Shown here piece after piece: positions 16,793 through 25,950 of a DNA stretch of 64,000 bases. The position numbers were made by a program, and so were the translations under genes. Below the pieces are notes generated by a model that searched no databases, was not told the DNA's origin, and saw only the letters and a list, made by a program, of their open reading frames with translations. Position 1 is the stretch's first letter, and the number at the start of each line of letters is the position of its first letter. Source of the stretch: DASUPK01 sp963843085 (GTDB lineage Bacteria > Actinomycetota > Thermoleophilia > Solirubrobacterales > 70-9); assembly GCA_963843085.1 (NCBI GenBank), contig CAWJJG010000007.1, positions 1-64,000 of the forward strand, given 5' to 3'.

Positions 16793-19003
16793 GTGATGAG
16801 GTTCGTGAGGAATGTGAGGTGGGCAGTCTTGATGACGTCAGCCGCTGCGCTGATCGCCGTCCCGATCGTGCCCGCCGCCGCGTCCGCCGCCAACAACCTC
16901 GCCGTGCACGGCAGCGTCAACCAGGTCTACGTGACCGGGGCGCAGCCCGGAACCAGCCTGCGCCTGATCGACCGCAAGAAGAGGAAGGTCGCAACGAAGC
17001 CCGTCGGCTCGCTGGGCGGTGTCGTCTTCCGCCGCGTCCCGGCAGGCAAGGGCTACAGGGTTCGCGCCGCCGACGGCTCCCTCTCGGTGCGCGTCGGTGT
17101 GTCGCGGGACCGTCCCCCCAAGAACACCTCGATCTACAACCAGACTCTGCCGGCGGGCGGCTACGGCTATCTCACGACGCGGGACGGGACCAAGCTCGCG
17201 GTCGACGTAAGGCTCCCCGGTCCGGCCTCGGACGGCCCGTATCCGACGCTGGTCGAGTACGCGGGCTACGGCTACGCCAACCCGGCCGGTGCCCAGAGCG
17301 GGATCAGCCAGATCCTCAACCTGCTCGGTTATGCCGTGATCGACGTGAACATGCGCGGCACCGGCTGCTCCGGCGGCGCGTTCGACTACTTCGAGACGCT
17401 GCAGAGCCTGGACGGCTACGACGTGGTCGAGACCACCGCCCGCCAGCCTTGGGTTCTCCACAACCGCGTCGGCATGGCCGGCGTCTCCTACGGCGGAATC
17501 AGCCAGCTCTTCGTCGGCGCGACGCGACCGCCTCATCTGTCGGCGATCACGCCGCTCTCGGTGATCGACAACACGGCCACCACGCTCTATCCGGGTGGCT
17601 TCCTCAACACCGGCTTCGCCCTGCAGTGGGCGCAGGACCGCGTCGACGACGCCAAGCCCGCGACGGCCGACACGGGCCAGGGTTGGGCCTATCAGCGGAT
17701 CCAGGACGGCGACCAGATCTGCAAGGCAAATCAGACCCTGCACACGGCCGCCACGGACCTGATCTCGAAGGTCCACCGCAATCGCTTCTACCGGCCCAAG
17801 GTCGCGAACCCGCTCAACCCTTCGACCTTCGTCAGCAAGATCAAGGTCCCGACCTTCATGGCGTGCCAGTTCGAAGACGAGCAGACGGGGGGGCACTGCG
17901 CCAACCTCGCCGACCGCTTCACCGGCGCGAAGCGGAAGTGGTTCACGTTCGAGAACGGCTTCCACATCGACTCGCTCGATCCCGAGACCTTCAACCGCTG
18001 GTTCGACTTCCTCGAACTCTACGTCGCCGGCCGAAAACCGCAGTTATCGCCGGTGGTCGCCGGCGGGGCGCCCGCGCTCTACCAGGCGGTCATGGGCGTC
18101 CCGGGCGTGACCCTGCCCCACGATCCGATCCAGGACCAGCCGGACTACGCATCGGCCCTCGCAGCCTTCCAGGCGCAGCCTCAGGTCAAGGTGATGTTCG
18201 ACAACGGGGCGGGCGGAGCCCCCGGATACCCCTATCCGGGCTTCGAGCGCGACTTCAGCCGTTTCCCGATCCCGGGCACCCGGGCCCGCTCCTGGTTCTT
18301 CGGGCCGAACGGGACCCTGACCGGCAAGCCGCCGAAGAAGGGTGGAAGCCAGAGCTTCACCTGGGACAAGAGCGCGCGGCCCTCGAGCGACTTCGCCGGG
18401 ACGAACACGGGCGGCGGCGATCTCTGGACCAGCCACCCCAGCTTCGACTGGCGTCAGCCGCCGTCCGGGACGGCCGCGTCCTATCTGACTCCTCCGCTCG
18501 GCTCGGACACCGCGATCGTCGGAGCCGGCGCCGTGCAGGCGTGGGTCAAGGCCTCGGTTCCGGACGTCGATCTGCAGGTGACCGTCTCGGAGGTCCGCCC
18601 CGACGGCAAGGAGACCTATGTGCAGAGCGGCTACCTGCGCACCAGCCTCCGCGCGCTGGCTCCGCGCAAGAGCACCCTGCTCGAGCCTGTCCTCAGCCTG
18701 CGCCGCGACACCGCGGCCAAGCTGCCGAAGGGACACTTCACCAAGCTGGTCATTCCCCTCTACTACGAGGGCCACATGTACCGCGCGGGCTCGCGAATCC
18801 GTGTGACGGTGAGCTCGCCGAACGGCGACCAGCCCGTCTGGGGCTTCGACGAGACGGTCCCGCAGGGCACGGCCAACGTCCGGATCGCCTCGAACCGCAA
18901 GCACCACTCGAGGCTGATCCTGCCGCTGATCCGGGGGATCACCGCGCCGACGCCGCTGCCGCCCTGCCCGGGGCTGCGCGGAGAGCCCTGCCGGAACTTC
19001 TAG
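16793..19003 (+). CDS. Secreted CocE/NonD family serine hydrolase (X-Pro dipeptidyl-peptidase type)
   Basis: A signal peptide (AVLMTSAAALIAVPIVPAAA) precedes an immunoglobulin-like segment and an alpha/beta hydrolase domain. The nucleophile elbow GVSYGG places Ser at about residue 232, and DVNMRGTGCSGG forms the oxyanion-side loop. The C-terminal jelly-roll domain typical of CocE and X-Pro dipeptidyl-peptidases covers about residues 480-700. Start is GTG 16793 or the adjacent ATG 16796, after AAGGAGAG. Likely role is extracellular hydrolysis of esters or peptides. A related secreted hydrolase is encoded at 59901-62228. The reverse-strand HxlR gene ends 10 bases beyond its stop. Confidence 0.85.
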   Translation: MMRFVRNVRWAVLMTSAAALIAVPIVPAAASAANNLAVHGSVNQVYVTGAQPGTSLRLIDRKKRKVATKPVGSLGGVVFRRVPAGKGYRVRAADGSLSVRVGVSRDRPPKNTSIYNQTLPAGGYGYLTTRDGTKLAVDVRLPGPASDGPYPTLVEYAGYGYANPAGAQSGISQILNLLGYAVIDVNMRGTGCSGGAFDYFETLQSLDGYDVVETTARQPWVLHNRVGMAGVSYGGISQLFVGATRPPHLSAITPLSVIDNTATTLYPGGFLNTGFALQWAQDRVDDAKPATADTGQGWAYQRIQDGDQICKANQTLHTAATDLISKVHRNRFYRPKVANPLNPSTFVSKIKVPTFMACQFEDEQTGGHCANLADRFTGAKRKWFTFENGFHIDSLDPETFNRWFDFLELYVAGRKPQLSPVVAGGAPALYQAVMGVPGVTLPHDPIQDQPDYASALAAFQAQPQVKVMFDNGAGGAPGYPYPGFERDFSRFPIPGTRARSWFFGPNGTLTGKPPKKGGSQSFTWDKSARPSSDFAGTNTGGGDLWTSHPSFDWRQPPSGTAASYLTPPLGSDTAIVGAGAVQAWVKASVPDVDLQVTVSEVRPDGKETYVQSGYLRTSLRALAPRKSTLLEPVLSLRRDTAAKLPKGHFTKLVIPLYYEGHMYRAGSRIRVTVSSPNGDQPVWGFDETVPQGTANVRIASNRKHHSRLILPLIRGITAPTPLPPCPGLRGEPCRNF

Positions 19004-19012
19004 CCGGACGAG

Positions 19013-19468
19013 CTAGGCGGCCTTGACGCCCGGCCCGGTCGCCTCGGCGTCCCTTGCGCCGACCTCCTCGCCGCACTTCTCGCAGCGCAGCTGGAGCGTC
19101 GGCTCGCCGCCGCAGTCCTTGTGGCGGATCTCGACCGGTGGGCAGTCGCCCTCCATGTAGCGATCGCCCCAGTCGCGCAGCGCGATCAGGACCGGATACA
19201 GGTCGAGGCCCGTCTCGGTGAGGCGATAGCGGTCGCGGGTGCGGACGTCGTCCTTGTAGGGCTCGCGGCGCAGCACCCCGGCGTCGACCAGGCGCCCGAG
19301 GCGCTCCGAGAGCAGGGAGCGCGAGATGCCCAGGGACTGCTGGAAGTCCTCGAAGCGCTTCGTCCCGTTGAACGCCTGACGCAGGATCACCAGGGTCCAC
19401 CGGTCGCCGAGCAGGGCGGCCGGCTTGGCGATCGAGAACTCCAGGTCGGCGATCTCCGCGGCGCGCAT
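19013..19468 (-). CDS. HxlR-family winged-helix regulator
   Basis: This 151-residue regulator has the HxlR core: FSIAKPAALLGDRWTLVILR near the N-terminus, then KRFEDFQQSLGISRSLLSER (helix-turn-helix) and a wing with REPYKDDVRTRDRYRLTETG. A C-terminal extension contains KDCGG and RCEKCGEE, which may bind zinc. HxlR proteins often sense reactive aldehydes or quinones and control a divergent detoxification gene. Here the divergent genes are a tautomerase and a zinc alcohol dehydrogenase, consistent with such a role. A perfect 15-base palindrome between the two start sites is the likely operator. Confidence 0.88.
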   Translation of the reverse strand: MRAAEIADLEFSIAKPAALLGDRWTLVILRQAFNGTKRFEDFQQSLGISRSLLSERLGRLVDAGVLRREPYKDDVRTRDRYRLTETGLDLYPVLIALRDWGDRYMEGDCPPVEIRHKDCGGEPTLQLRCEKCGEEVGARDAEATGPGVKAA

Positions 19469-19491
19469 CGACCGCAGGATACCCGGCCTGC

Positions 19492-19506
19492 GTTCGGAAT
19501 CCGAAC
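19492..19506. promoter_or_regulatory. Palindromic operator between hxlR-type and tautomerase genes
   Basis: GTTCGGA at 19492-19498 and TCCGAAC at 19500-19506 form a perfect palindrome around a central A. It lies 24 bases upstream of the HxlR start on one side, and two bases before a TATAGG (-10-like, 19509-19514) facing the tautomerase on the other. Binding there would block the divergent promoter. A related half-site, TTCGAAC, occurs a little downstream. Confidence 0.6.
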
Positions 19507-19556
19507 CCTATAGGCTTGCGTCCATCTTTCGAACCCAGCACCCCTGAGGAGGACCG

Positions 19557-20045
19557 ATGCCGAAGCTCGACCTGACGATTCCCGCCGATGCCCTTTCCGA
19601 CGAGGCCCAGCAGGAGCTGGCGCGCGACCTCGGAGCGACCCTGCTGCACTGGGAGGGAGCGCCGGACACGGAGTTCTTCCGCTCGATCACCTGGGCCCAC
19701 GTGCACGCCCTGCCCGCCGAGTCGATCCAGACTCCGGACGGCCAGGCCGAGCCGCACGCCGTCATCGACATCACCGTCCCGAGCGGCGCCCTCAGCGACC
19801 GTCGCAAGGCCGGGCTCGTGGAGGACACGACGAAGCGCGTTCTCGAGGCGACCGGCTGGGGGCCGGAGGCCGGGGTGCGCGTCTGGACCCTGATCCACGA
19901 GGTCCCCGACGGCAACTGGGGGGCCGGCGGACAGGTCGTTCGCTTCGAGCAGCTCCGCGAGGCGGCCAAGGCCGAGCGCGAGCAGGAGGGCTCGGGCAAG
20001 GACCAGGTCCCGGCGGCCAAGGCGGGTGAGGAAGTCCCCGCGTGA
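19557..20045 (+). CDS. 4-oxalocrotonate tautomerase-like protein
   Basis: The 162-residue protein contains two tandem beta-alpha-beta units of the tautomerase superfamily. The first opens with PKLDLTIPADALSDEAQQE, the second with AVIDITVPSGALSDRRKAG. In classical members a Pro directly after the initiator Met is the catalytic base, and Pro2 is present (MPKLD). The C-terminal 30 residues are charged and probably disordered. The ATG follows GAGGAGG by 6 bases. The gene is transcribed away from hxlR and overlaps the dehydrogenase gene by 4 bases (GTGA), so the two enzymes are translated together. Confidence 0.75.
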   Translation: MPKLDLTIPADALSDEAQQELARDLGATLLHWEGAPDTEFFRSITWAHVHALPAESIQTPDGQAEPHAVIDITVPSGALSDRRKAGLVEDTTKRVLEATGWGPEAGVRVWTLIHEVPDGNWGAGGQVVRFEQLREAAKAEREQEGSGKDQVPAAKAGEEVPA

Positions 20046-21052
20046 GGCAGCTCCAGTTCGTCGAGAAGGGCAAGCTCGAGTGGCGCGACGCGCCCGACCC
20101 GAAGCTCGACGGCGACGGGCAGGCGATCGTTCGCCCGGTCGCGCTGGCGACATGCGACATCGACGTCGCCTTCGTCCAGGGGCGCTTCCCGGCGCAGTCG
20201 TTCGCGTTCGGCCACGAGTGCGTCGCCGAGGTGGCCGAAGTCGGCGATGCCGTGGAGTCGGTCGAGCCCGGGGACCTGGTCAGCGTGCCGTTCCAGATCT
20301 CCTGCGGCGAATGTGACGCCTGTCGCGACGGGAGGACCGGTAATTGTGAGTCGGTGCGCCGCCTCTCGACCTACGGGCTGCCGATCGGGGAGGACTACGG
20401 GGGCTTCGCCAGCGACGCGGTGAAGGTTCCCTATCCGGACGCGATGCTGATCCCGCTTCCGGACGGCGTCGCCCCGGCGACGGTCGCGAGCCTCTCGGAC
20501 AACATCCCGGACGCCTGGCGATGTGTGGCGCCTGCGCTCGAAGACCACCCCGGCGCGCCCGTCCTGATCGCAATGGGGGCTGGCTCGATCGCGCTGTACT
20601 CGGTCGCCATCGCCCTGGCTCTCGGCGCTGAGCGGGTCGACGTCGTTGGCGGCAGCGACCGCGACCGCGAGCTGGCGGCGAAGCTCGGCGCGAACGTCCT
20701 CGCCGAGGAGTTCCCGGCGAGGGCGGGCTTCTATCCGGTCACCGTCGACGCCAGCGCTGATCCGGCGGGCATCAGCTGTGTTCTCAAGTCGACCGACGCC
20801 GACGGCATCTGCACCAGCATCGGCATCTATCTCGAGCCCACGCCGCTTCCCCTGCTCGACATGTTCACGCAGGGGGTGACCTTCGTCACCGGGCGCCCGC
20901 ACGTGCGGAGCCTGATGCCCGAGGTGCTCGACCTGATCCGCGAGGGGAAGTTCGACCCGGATCCGATGACGGTCAACCGGGTCGACTGGAAGGACGCGGA
21001 GGAGGCCCTGTCGGACCTGCGCGCGAAGACGGTCGTCTCGCGAGCCGGCTAG
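20042..21052 (+). CDS. Zinc-dependent alcohol dehydrogenase (MDR superfamily)
   Basis: This 336-residue enzyme shows the catalytic-zinc segment FGHECVAEV and a structural-zinc-like cluster CGECDACRDGRTGNC. A nucleotide-binding domain around residues 175-205 contains MGAGSIALYSV. The GTG start overlaps the tautomerase stop. It would oxidise an alcohol or reduce an aldehyde with NAD(P). Under HxlR control it may detoxify reactive carbonyls. Its TAG stop is shared within a CTAG with the convergent secreted-protein gene. The preferred substrate is unknown. Confidence 0.85.
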   Translation: MRQLQFVEKGKLEWRDAPDPKLDGDGQAIVRPVALATCDIDVAFVQGRFPAQSFAFGHECVAEVAEVGDAVESVEPGDLVSVPFQISCGECDACRDGRTGNCESVRRLSTYGLPIGEDYGGFASDAVKVPYPDAMLIPLPDGVAPATVASLSDNIPDAWRCVAPALEDHPGAPVLIAMGAGSIALYSVAIALALGAERVDVVGGSDRDRELAAKLGANVLAEEFPARAGFYPVTVDASADPAGISCVLKSTDADGICTSIGIYLEPTPLPLLDMFTQGVTFVTGRPHVRSLMPEVLDLIREGKFDPDPMTVNRVDWKDAEEALSDLRAKTVVSRAG

Positions 21053-22209
21053 TGCGGTGAGCCGACGCCGCCGGTGTTGCCGCTGGCGGTAGCGGTGGCG
21101 GGCCGCAGTGCGTTGATCTGAGGCTGCTGGAAGAGCAGCCGCATCGAGTCGTCTGAGGCGAAGAAGAAGAACGCGCCGACCCCCTGTTTCAGGGCGGGGT
21201 GAACGCAGGCCGCAGCCTGAGCGGCCGACGTGCTCAGGATCGCCTGGCTCGCCGAGGCCTCCGGATTGTCCGTGAAGGAGATCTCCATCCCCAGGTTGGC
21301 CATGTTCGGCTTGGCCTTCTTGTGGAGCGGCCGCCGGACGGTCTTCTTCACCTTCTTGCGCTTGCCCTTGACCCGCACCTTCCTGGTGAGGAACTTGAAT
21401 TTGTATTGGAGGCGCAGCGCCTTCGCGCGCGCTCCGAACCCCGGGCCGGCGCCGTCGGCGCAGGCGTCCTGCGTCTGAACCGTCTGCGGGCCGAGGTGGC
21501 GGGCGCCGAGCCTTCTGTTCTGCTTGTCGACGTTCTGCGCGATCTGGCCGTAGTTCCAGCCGGCGACGTCCTGGGGAACGAGCCCCGTCTTCTTGCCCGC
21601 GCCAACCGCATCGCCCGCGACGGTCGAGGTGAAGCCGAAGTTCCAGCCGCGCAGCAGTGGGAACGCCTTCTTGAAGGGGTTCTTCCAGGGCGGCCGGCCC
21701 GGGGCGGTGGAGCGCCCGTAGTTCCAGTCGTCTTGCTCGTAGTCGCTGATCAGCGCGTAGACATTGGGGTCGGAGATCCCGGTGAAGGCGTAGCCGGCCG
21801 CCGTGGAGTTGAAGCTGAGGCCGTTGAGGGCGACGATCCGGTTGCAGGGAAAGGCGGTGCGCAGGTTCGCGGCGAGGCCGGCGGCGACCGTGGGGGTCAT
21901 CGCCGGGAAGCTGCCGCTGCCGCCGAAGCGGGTGTTGAGGACGAAGACGTCCTGGGGCCGGATCCGGCCGCCCATCCCACCGTCGGGCTTCGTGTAGGTG
22001 TCGACGTTCCCCTGGGTGTTGATCCGGATCATCATTGTGAAGCGAGTCGGCCCCGAGCCGGTCGGCGAGAGCCCGTAGGGGAGGGGTGGGCAGCCCGCGG
22101 ACGCCTTCGCGGCCGAGGCCGCGTCGGGCGAGGCCGAACGGGCGGCGAGCAGCAGCACCGCAAGCAGGCCGGCGAGCGCGATCAGGGCGATCGTAGTGCG
22201 GGTGCGCAC
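21049..22209 (-). CDS. Secreted protein of unknown function with Lys/Arg-rich segment
   Basis: The protein has a signal peptide (TTIALIALAGLLAVLLLAARS) and an exported region of about 350 residues rich in Gly, Asn and aromatic residues. A basic stretch near residue 290 (VRVKGKRKKVKKTVRRP) is flanked by beta-strand-like segments. I recognise no family. Start is placed at the GTG at 22209, preceded by GGGAG, because the signal peptide then begins normally; the ATG at 22248 would add 13 residues. The 3' end overlaps the dehydrogenase gene by CTAG. Such secreted, lysine-rich proteins recur in this window (43.5 kb, 62 kb) and may bind acidic cell-wall polymers. Confidence 0.55.
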   Translation of the reverse strand: MRTRTTIALIALAGLLAVLLLAARSASPDAASAAKASAGCPPLPYGLSPTGSGPTRFTMMIRINTQGNVDTYTKPDGGMGGRIRPQDVFVLNTRFGGSGSFPAMTPTVAAGLAANLRTAFPCNRIVALNGLSFNSTAAGYAFTGISDPNVYALISDYEQDDWNYGRSTAPGRPPWKNPFKKAFPLLRGWNFGFTSTVAGDAVGAGKKTGLVPQDVAGWNYGQIAQNVDKQNRRLGARHLGPQTVQTQDACADGAGPGFGARAKALRLQYKFKFLTRKVRVKGKRKKVKKTVRRPLHKKAKPNMANLGMEISFTDNPEASASQAILSTSAAQAAACVHPALKQGVGAFFFFASDDSMRLLFQQPQINALRPATATASGNTGGVGSPH

Positions 22210-22318
22210 GGAGGCGCTCCCATGCGGGTGTGAGTCGATTCCTGCCATTGGGACGAGTGACGCCCGACGCTAGCGGCGCCCACCCCGTGAACACGCGAGG
22301 TGTCTTGCAGTCGCGCTC

Positions 22319-23563
22319 TCAGGCGAGACGGGCGTTCGCGAGCTCGCCGAAGGCCTCGATCGCGGCGATCAGATCCGCCTCGGCCGTGTCCTCCTCGCGA
22401 GCGTGGCTGATGCCGCCGATCGACGGCGAGAAGACCATCGTGGTCGGCACGAGCGGCGCCATCGAGGCGGCGTCGTGAAGCGCGCCGCTGGGAAGCTCGC
22501 GGCCGGTCCCGGTGACCCTCTGACACGCCTCCCGGGCCAGATCGACCAGCCCCGGGTCGAAGGAGATGGGCGCGATCCGCCAGATCGGCTCCTCGGCAAC
22601 CTCGCAGCCCCTCGCAACGGCGCTCGAGCGGATGGCCTCGCGGGCGGCCGCGAGCATCCGCGCCAGGGTCTCGGCGTCGGGGTGGCGGAGGTCCACCAGC
22701 ATCGAGACCACACCCGGCACCGCCGTCGGAATCCCGGGCTCGAAGATCATCGCACCTACGGTGCCGACCCCGCCCGCGCTCTTCGCGACCTCCTCGACGC
22801 GCAGCGCCGCTGCAGACGCGGCCAGGCCCGGATCCCGCCGGGCGTCCATCGGGGTGGTGCCCGCGTGCGCGGCCTGCCCCGAGATCACGAAGCGAAGCCT
22901 TTCCACGCCGGCGCACCCCGTCACGGCTGCCGCCTGGAGGCCCTCGGCCTCCAGCACGGGGCCCTGCTCGATGTGCAATTCCAGATAGGAGCCGAGCCGC
23001 TCGAGGCGCGAGCGGCATTCGAGCACCCGCTCCAGCTCGACGCCGTTCTCGGCGAGCACCCCGGGCGCGCGGCGGCCGTCCGCGTCGCGGGCGTTCGCCA
23101 GCTCGGCCGGATCGAACGTCCTCGCGGCGGCCGAGCTGCCGAACAGGCTGCGACCGAACCGGGCACCCTCCTCGTCCGCCCAGTCCACCAGCGCGATGGA
23201 GCTGGACGGCTTCTCGCCGGACCCCGCCCAAGCCCGCAGGACTCCGAGAGCGCCCATCACGCCGAGAGCTCCGTCGAGCCAGCCGCCGTCAGGGACGGAG
23301 TCGAGATGGGAGCCGAGCCCCAGCGCCGGCTCCGATTCGCCGGGGAGATACGCCCAGGCGTTGCCGGCCTCGTCGATCTCCGACTCGAGGCCGAGCTCGC
23401 CGAGCAGCTCGGCGAGATAATCGCGGGCTCGCCGCCACCCCTCCGCCCAGCAGAGCCGCTGAGCCCCATTCTCGTCGCCGGTGCGGCGCTGGAGCTCGCG
23501 CAGATCGGCGATCACGCGCTCCGCGTCGATCGGCTTCATGAATCGGGTTGCACTGCCGTGCAT
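22319..23563 (-). CDS. M20-family Zn hydrolase (N-carbamoyl amino acid / allantoate amidohydrolase type)
   Basis: The 414-residue enzyme shows the M20 metal-binding motifs GSHLDSVPDGGWLDGALGV (His and Asp ligands), DEEGARFG (Glu pair), LELHIEQGPVLE and the HAGTTPMDARRD lid motif of the hydantoinase/carbamoylase subfamily. The start is 4 bases past the stop of the amidine hydrolase gene, so both belong to one operon with the decarboxylase. Family members release ammonia and CO2 from carbamoyl groups. In this setting an N-carbamoyl amine made by the upstream enzymes is an attractive substrate, but that is inference. Confidence 0.85.
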   Translation of the reverse strand: MHGSATRFMKPIDAERVIADLRELQRRTGDENGAQRLCWAEGWRRARDYLAELLGELGLESEIDEAGNAWAYLPGESEPALGLGSHLDSVPDGGWLDGALGVMGALGVLRAWAGSGEKPSSSIALVDWADEEGARFGRSLFGSSAAARTFDPAELANARDADGRRAPGVLAENGVELERVLECRSRLERLGSYLELHIEQGPVLEAEGLQAAAVTGCAGVERLRFVISGQAAHAGTTPMDARRDPGLAASAAALRVEEVAKSAGGVGTVGAMIFEPGIPTAVPGVVSMLVDLRHPDAETLARMLAAAREAIRSSAVARGCEVAEEPIWRIAPISFDPGLVDLAREACQRVTGTGRELPSGALHDAASMAPLVPTTMVFSPSIGGISHAREEDTAEADLIAAIEAFGELANARLA

Positions 23564-23567
23564 CCTC

Positions 23568-24446
23568 TCATCGACCGACGCGCTCCCTTCTGAGCGCCTG
23601 GCTCAGGCAGTGCGGGCCACCGCCGCCCAGGGTGAACATGGAGAGATCGACCTCGATCACCCCGAGGCCCCGATCGCGGAGTGCGGCGTTCAGCTCGACG
23701 GCGCCGGCCGCCGAGATCACCCGCTCGTCGCCCAGCGAGATCGCGTTGACGCCCAGCGTAAAGGCCTGCTCGGCGCTCACCTCGATCAGATCGAAGCCCT
23801 TGCCCCGAAGCCACTCAACGGCGGGGGCGGGCAGGATCTCCGAGCAGACCGCGACCAGCTTCTCCGCCAGGACCGCGACGAGGACGTCGATATGGACGTA
23901 TCGTTCCGGGAACGGCTGCACCCGCGCCTCCCAGCCGTCCTCGCGAAACCACGCGGCGAGCTGCTCGGCCGCGCGCTCCTGTGTGCGGGTCTCACCCGCC
24001 CCGATCAGCACGGCGCCGGGCTCGACGATCATCACGTCGCCGCCCTCCAGCGAACCCGCCGTGATCATCCCGCGGATCGGAATCCCCGCCTCCTGATGGA
24101 ACCGGATGACGGGTGCGTACTCGCCCCGCCGCCACCACTGGGCGGGCTGGGTCACCACGGTCCCGTTCGGGCCCATCGTGCTCGAGTCGCGCGTGAACAC
24201 CTGGTAGTGAAGGGCGGGATCCGGCTCCATGAAGTGGCAGCGGACGCCGGCGTCCTCGTATGCGCCCACCAGCGCCGAGTGCTGGGAGGCGGCCAACTCG
24301 CCGTCGAAGCGATGTCCGGCCTCGAGCGTCGCCTCGGTGATCGCGCTGGTCGCGCGCCAGCGGAAGTTCTCGGGCCGGCAGACGAGGACGTCCAGGAGGC
24401 GGCCGTGCTCGGAGTCGACTCCCCAGGCGGGCTCGGCGCCGTTCAC
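23568..24446 (-). CDS. Arginine deiminase / dimethylarginine hydrolase family enzyme
   Basis: The 292-residue guanidine-modifying enzyme carries VFTRDSS, SLEGGDVMI, ERYVHIDVL and a C-terminal GGGPHCLSQALRRE, giving the Asp, Glu, His and Cys set of the superfamily. The GTG at 24446 overlaps the decarboxylase stop by 4 bases (GTGA); a longer frame to 24695 is only a shadow. Members convert arginine or methylarginines to citrulline, or agmatine to N-carbamoylputrescine. Being between a basic-amino-acid decarboxylase and a carbamoylase-type M20 enzyme favours an arginine or agmatine route. The exact substrate is undetermined. Confidence 0.8.
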   Translation of the reverse strand: MNGAEPAWGVDSEHGRLLDVLVCRPENFRWRATSAITEATLEAGHRFDGELAASQHSALVGAYEDAGVRCHFMEPDPALHYQVFTRDSSTMGPNGTVVTQPAQWWRRGEYAPVIRFHQEAGIPIRGMITAGSLEGGDVMIVEPGAVLIGAGETRTQERAAEQLAAWFREDGWEARVQPFPERYVHIDVLVAVLAEKLVAVCSEILPAPAVEWLRGKGFDLIEVSAEQAFTLGVNAISLGDERVISAAGAVELNAALRDRGLGVIEVDLSMFTLGGGGPHCLSQALRRERVGR

Positions 24447-25936
24447 TCCATCACCACCCGGACGGTCCGCAGGGATCGGTCGCTCGCGCCGCGGACGAGG
24501 CCGCCGTGGGCCAGCGAGTCCGCCATGTAGGCCATCGTGGGCGCCGTGAGGCGCTCTCCCGGGAGCACGTTCGGAACTCCCGGCGGATAGGCGGCGAGGG
24601 ATTCGGCCGCGATCCTTCCCTCGGCCTCGGCGAACGGCACGACCTGCTGCGGGCCGAGAAACGCGTCCCGCGGCGAGAGCTCGAGAGGACCCCACGGAGG
24701 AGGCTCCGCAAACGCCCGGCGCCGCTCCTTGTCGCCCGGCCCGATCTCCTCCACCGCGTGCTCGAGCGAGGCGACGAGCCGCTCCGCCGATGCGGTCGCC
24801 GTCTCGCCGAGCCCGAAGACGGCGACGATCACGTTCTCCGAGAAGAGCTCGAGGACGGCGTCGTCCTTCGCCCTCATCAGCTCGGCGATCCGGTGGCCGG
24901 TCGCTCCCGTCTCCCGGACGTCGATCGAGAGCCGCAGCGGGTCCCAGGCCGCCACGCTGGTGCGGCCGACGAGCCGCTCGTCGAGCACGTCGAGCCCGGG
25001 GATCCCACGGATTCGCTCCCGCGTCGCGGCGAGGGTCTTCAGCGTCTCGTCAAGCAGCTCGTGCCCCCGGGTGGCGGCGAGCCGCCTCGCGGCATCGAGC
25101 GATGCCGTCAGCAGCGCGTTCGGGCTCGTCGACTCGACCAGCGTCACGGAGCGGTCGACGATGTCCCCGTCCATTCGCTCGCCGTCGCCCAGATGAAGGA
25201 TCGCCGACTGGGTCAGGCTGCCGACGATCTTGTGGGTGCTCGAGAGAACCATGTCCGCGCCGCCTCTCAGCGCGCCGGCGGGCAGGCCCTCGTGGAAGTA
25301 GAGGTGGGATCCCCAGGCCTCGTCCACCACCAGCGGGATGTCGCGGGAGTGGGCGACCTCGGCGAGCTCCGCCACGCGCGCCACAGCGCCGAAGTAGGTC
25401 GGCGAGACGAGCATGACGGCCTCAGCGTCGGGCTCGGCATCGAGAGCGGCCGTCAGAGCCTCGGGAGTGACGCAGTGGGCGATCCCGAGCTCCGGGTCGA
25501 TCTCCGGCGGGACGAACGTCGGCCGCAGGCCGGAGAGGACCAGACCGTCGATGATCGATGAGTGAACGTTCCGCTGGACGACCACGGGCCCTCGGTCCGG
25601 AGGACCGGTCCTGAGCTTGCCGGTGGCGTGCGCGAGGGTCATGCAGATTGCGTGATTGCCGCCGGAGGCGCCGTTCAGCAGGAACCAGCTGCGCCTCGCC
25701 CCCCAGGCGTCTGCGGCCAGCGACTGAGCGCGCTGAAACGGGGTCGGCTCGGGCCCGACGTCGATCCCCTCGATCCCGGCGGGAACGTCGTGGAGGACCG
25801 CCGCCTCGCCCAGCGCCTCGATCAGTCCGGCGTCGGCGCCTGTGCCCTTGTGGCCAGGGATGTGGAAGCGGCCGGGGTTGCGGGCGACGTAGGAGACGAC
25901 CGCGTCGAGGTACGGAGCTTCGTTCTGGTCGGCCAC
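24443..25936 (-). CDS. Orn/Lys/Arg decarboxylase (PLP, fold type I)
   Basis: This 497-residue enzyme has FHIPGHKGTG near the N-terminus, the PLP aspartate segment PLVVDEAWGSH and the Schiff-base lysine motif SSTHKIVGS around residue 230. It also has a C-terminal domain with AYPPGVPNVLPGE. These define the group that decarboxylates lysine, ornithine or arginine to cadaverine, putrescine or agmatine. The start is GTG at 25936. It is the first gene of a three-gene operon with an amidine hydrolase and an M20 hydrolase, which makes arginine the best guess for substrate. A palindromic repeat lies just upstream. Confidence 0.88.
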   Translation of the reverse strand: MADQNEAPYLDAVVSYVARNPGRFHIPGHKGTGADAGLIEALGEAAVLHDVPAGIEGIDVGPEPTPFQRAQSLAADAWGARRSWFLLNGASGGNHAICMTLAHATGKLRTGPPDRGPVVVQRNVHSSIIDGLVLSGLRPTFVPPEIDPELGIAHCVTPEALTAALDAEPDAEAVMLVSPTYFGAVARVAELAEVAHSRDIPLVVDEAWGSHLYFHEGLPAGALRGGADMVLSSTHKIVGSLTQSAILHLGDGERMDGDIVDRSVTLVESTSPNALLTASLDAARRLAATRGHELLDETLKTLAATRERIRGIPGLDVLDERLVGRTSVAAWDPLRLSIDVRETGATGHRIAELMRAKDDAVLELFSENVIVAVFGLGETATASAERLVASLEHAVEEIGPGDKERRRAFAEPPPWGPLELSPRDAFLGPQQVVPFAEAEGRIAAESLAAYPPGVPNVLPGERLTAPTMAYMADSLAHGGLVRGASDRSLRTVRVVME

Positions 25937-25950
25937 TAGGCGATCGTATC

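Noticed and set aside
16819..19026. A 735-codon plus-strand frame overlapping the CocE-type hydrolase
   Set aside because: It is the alternative frame of a real gene that has a signal peptide and a catalytic motif; the alternative is Arg-rich and featureless.
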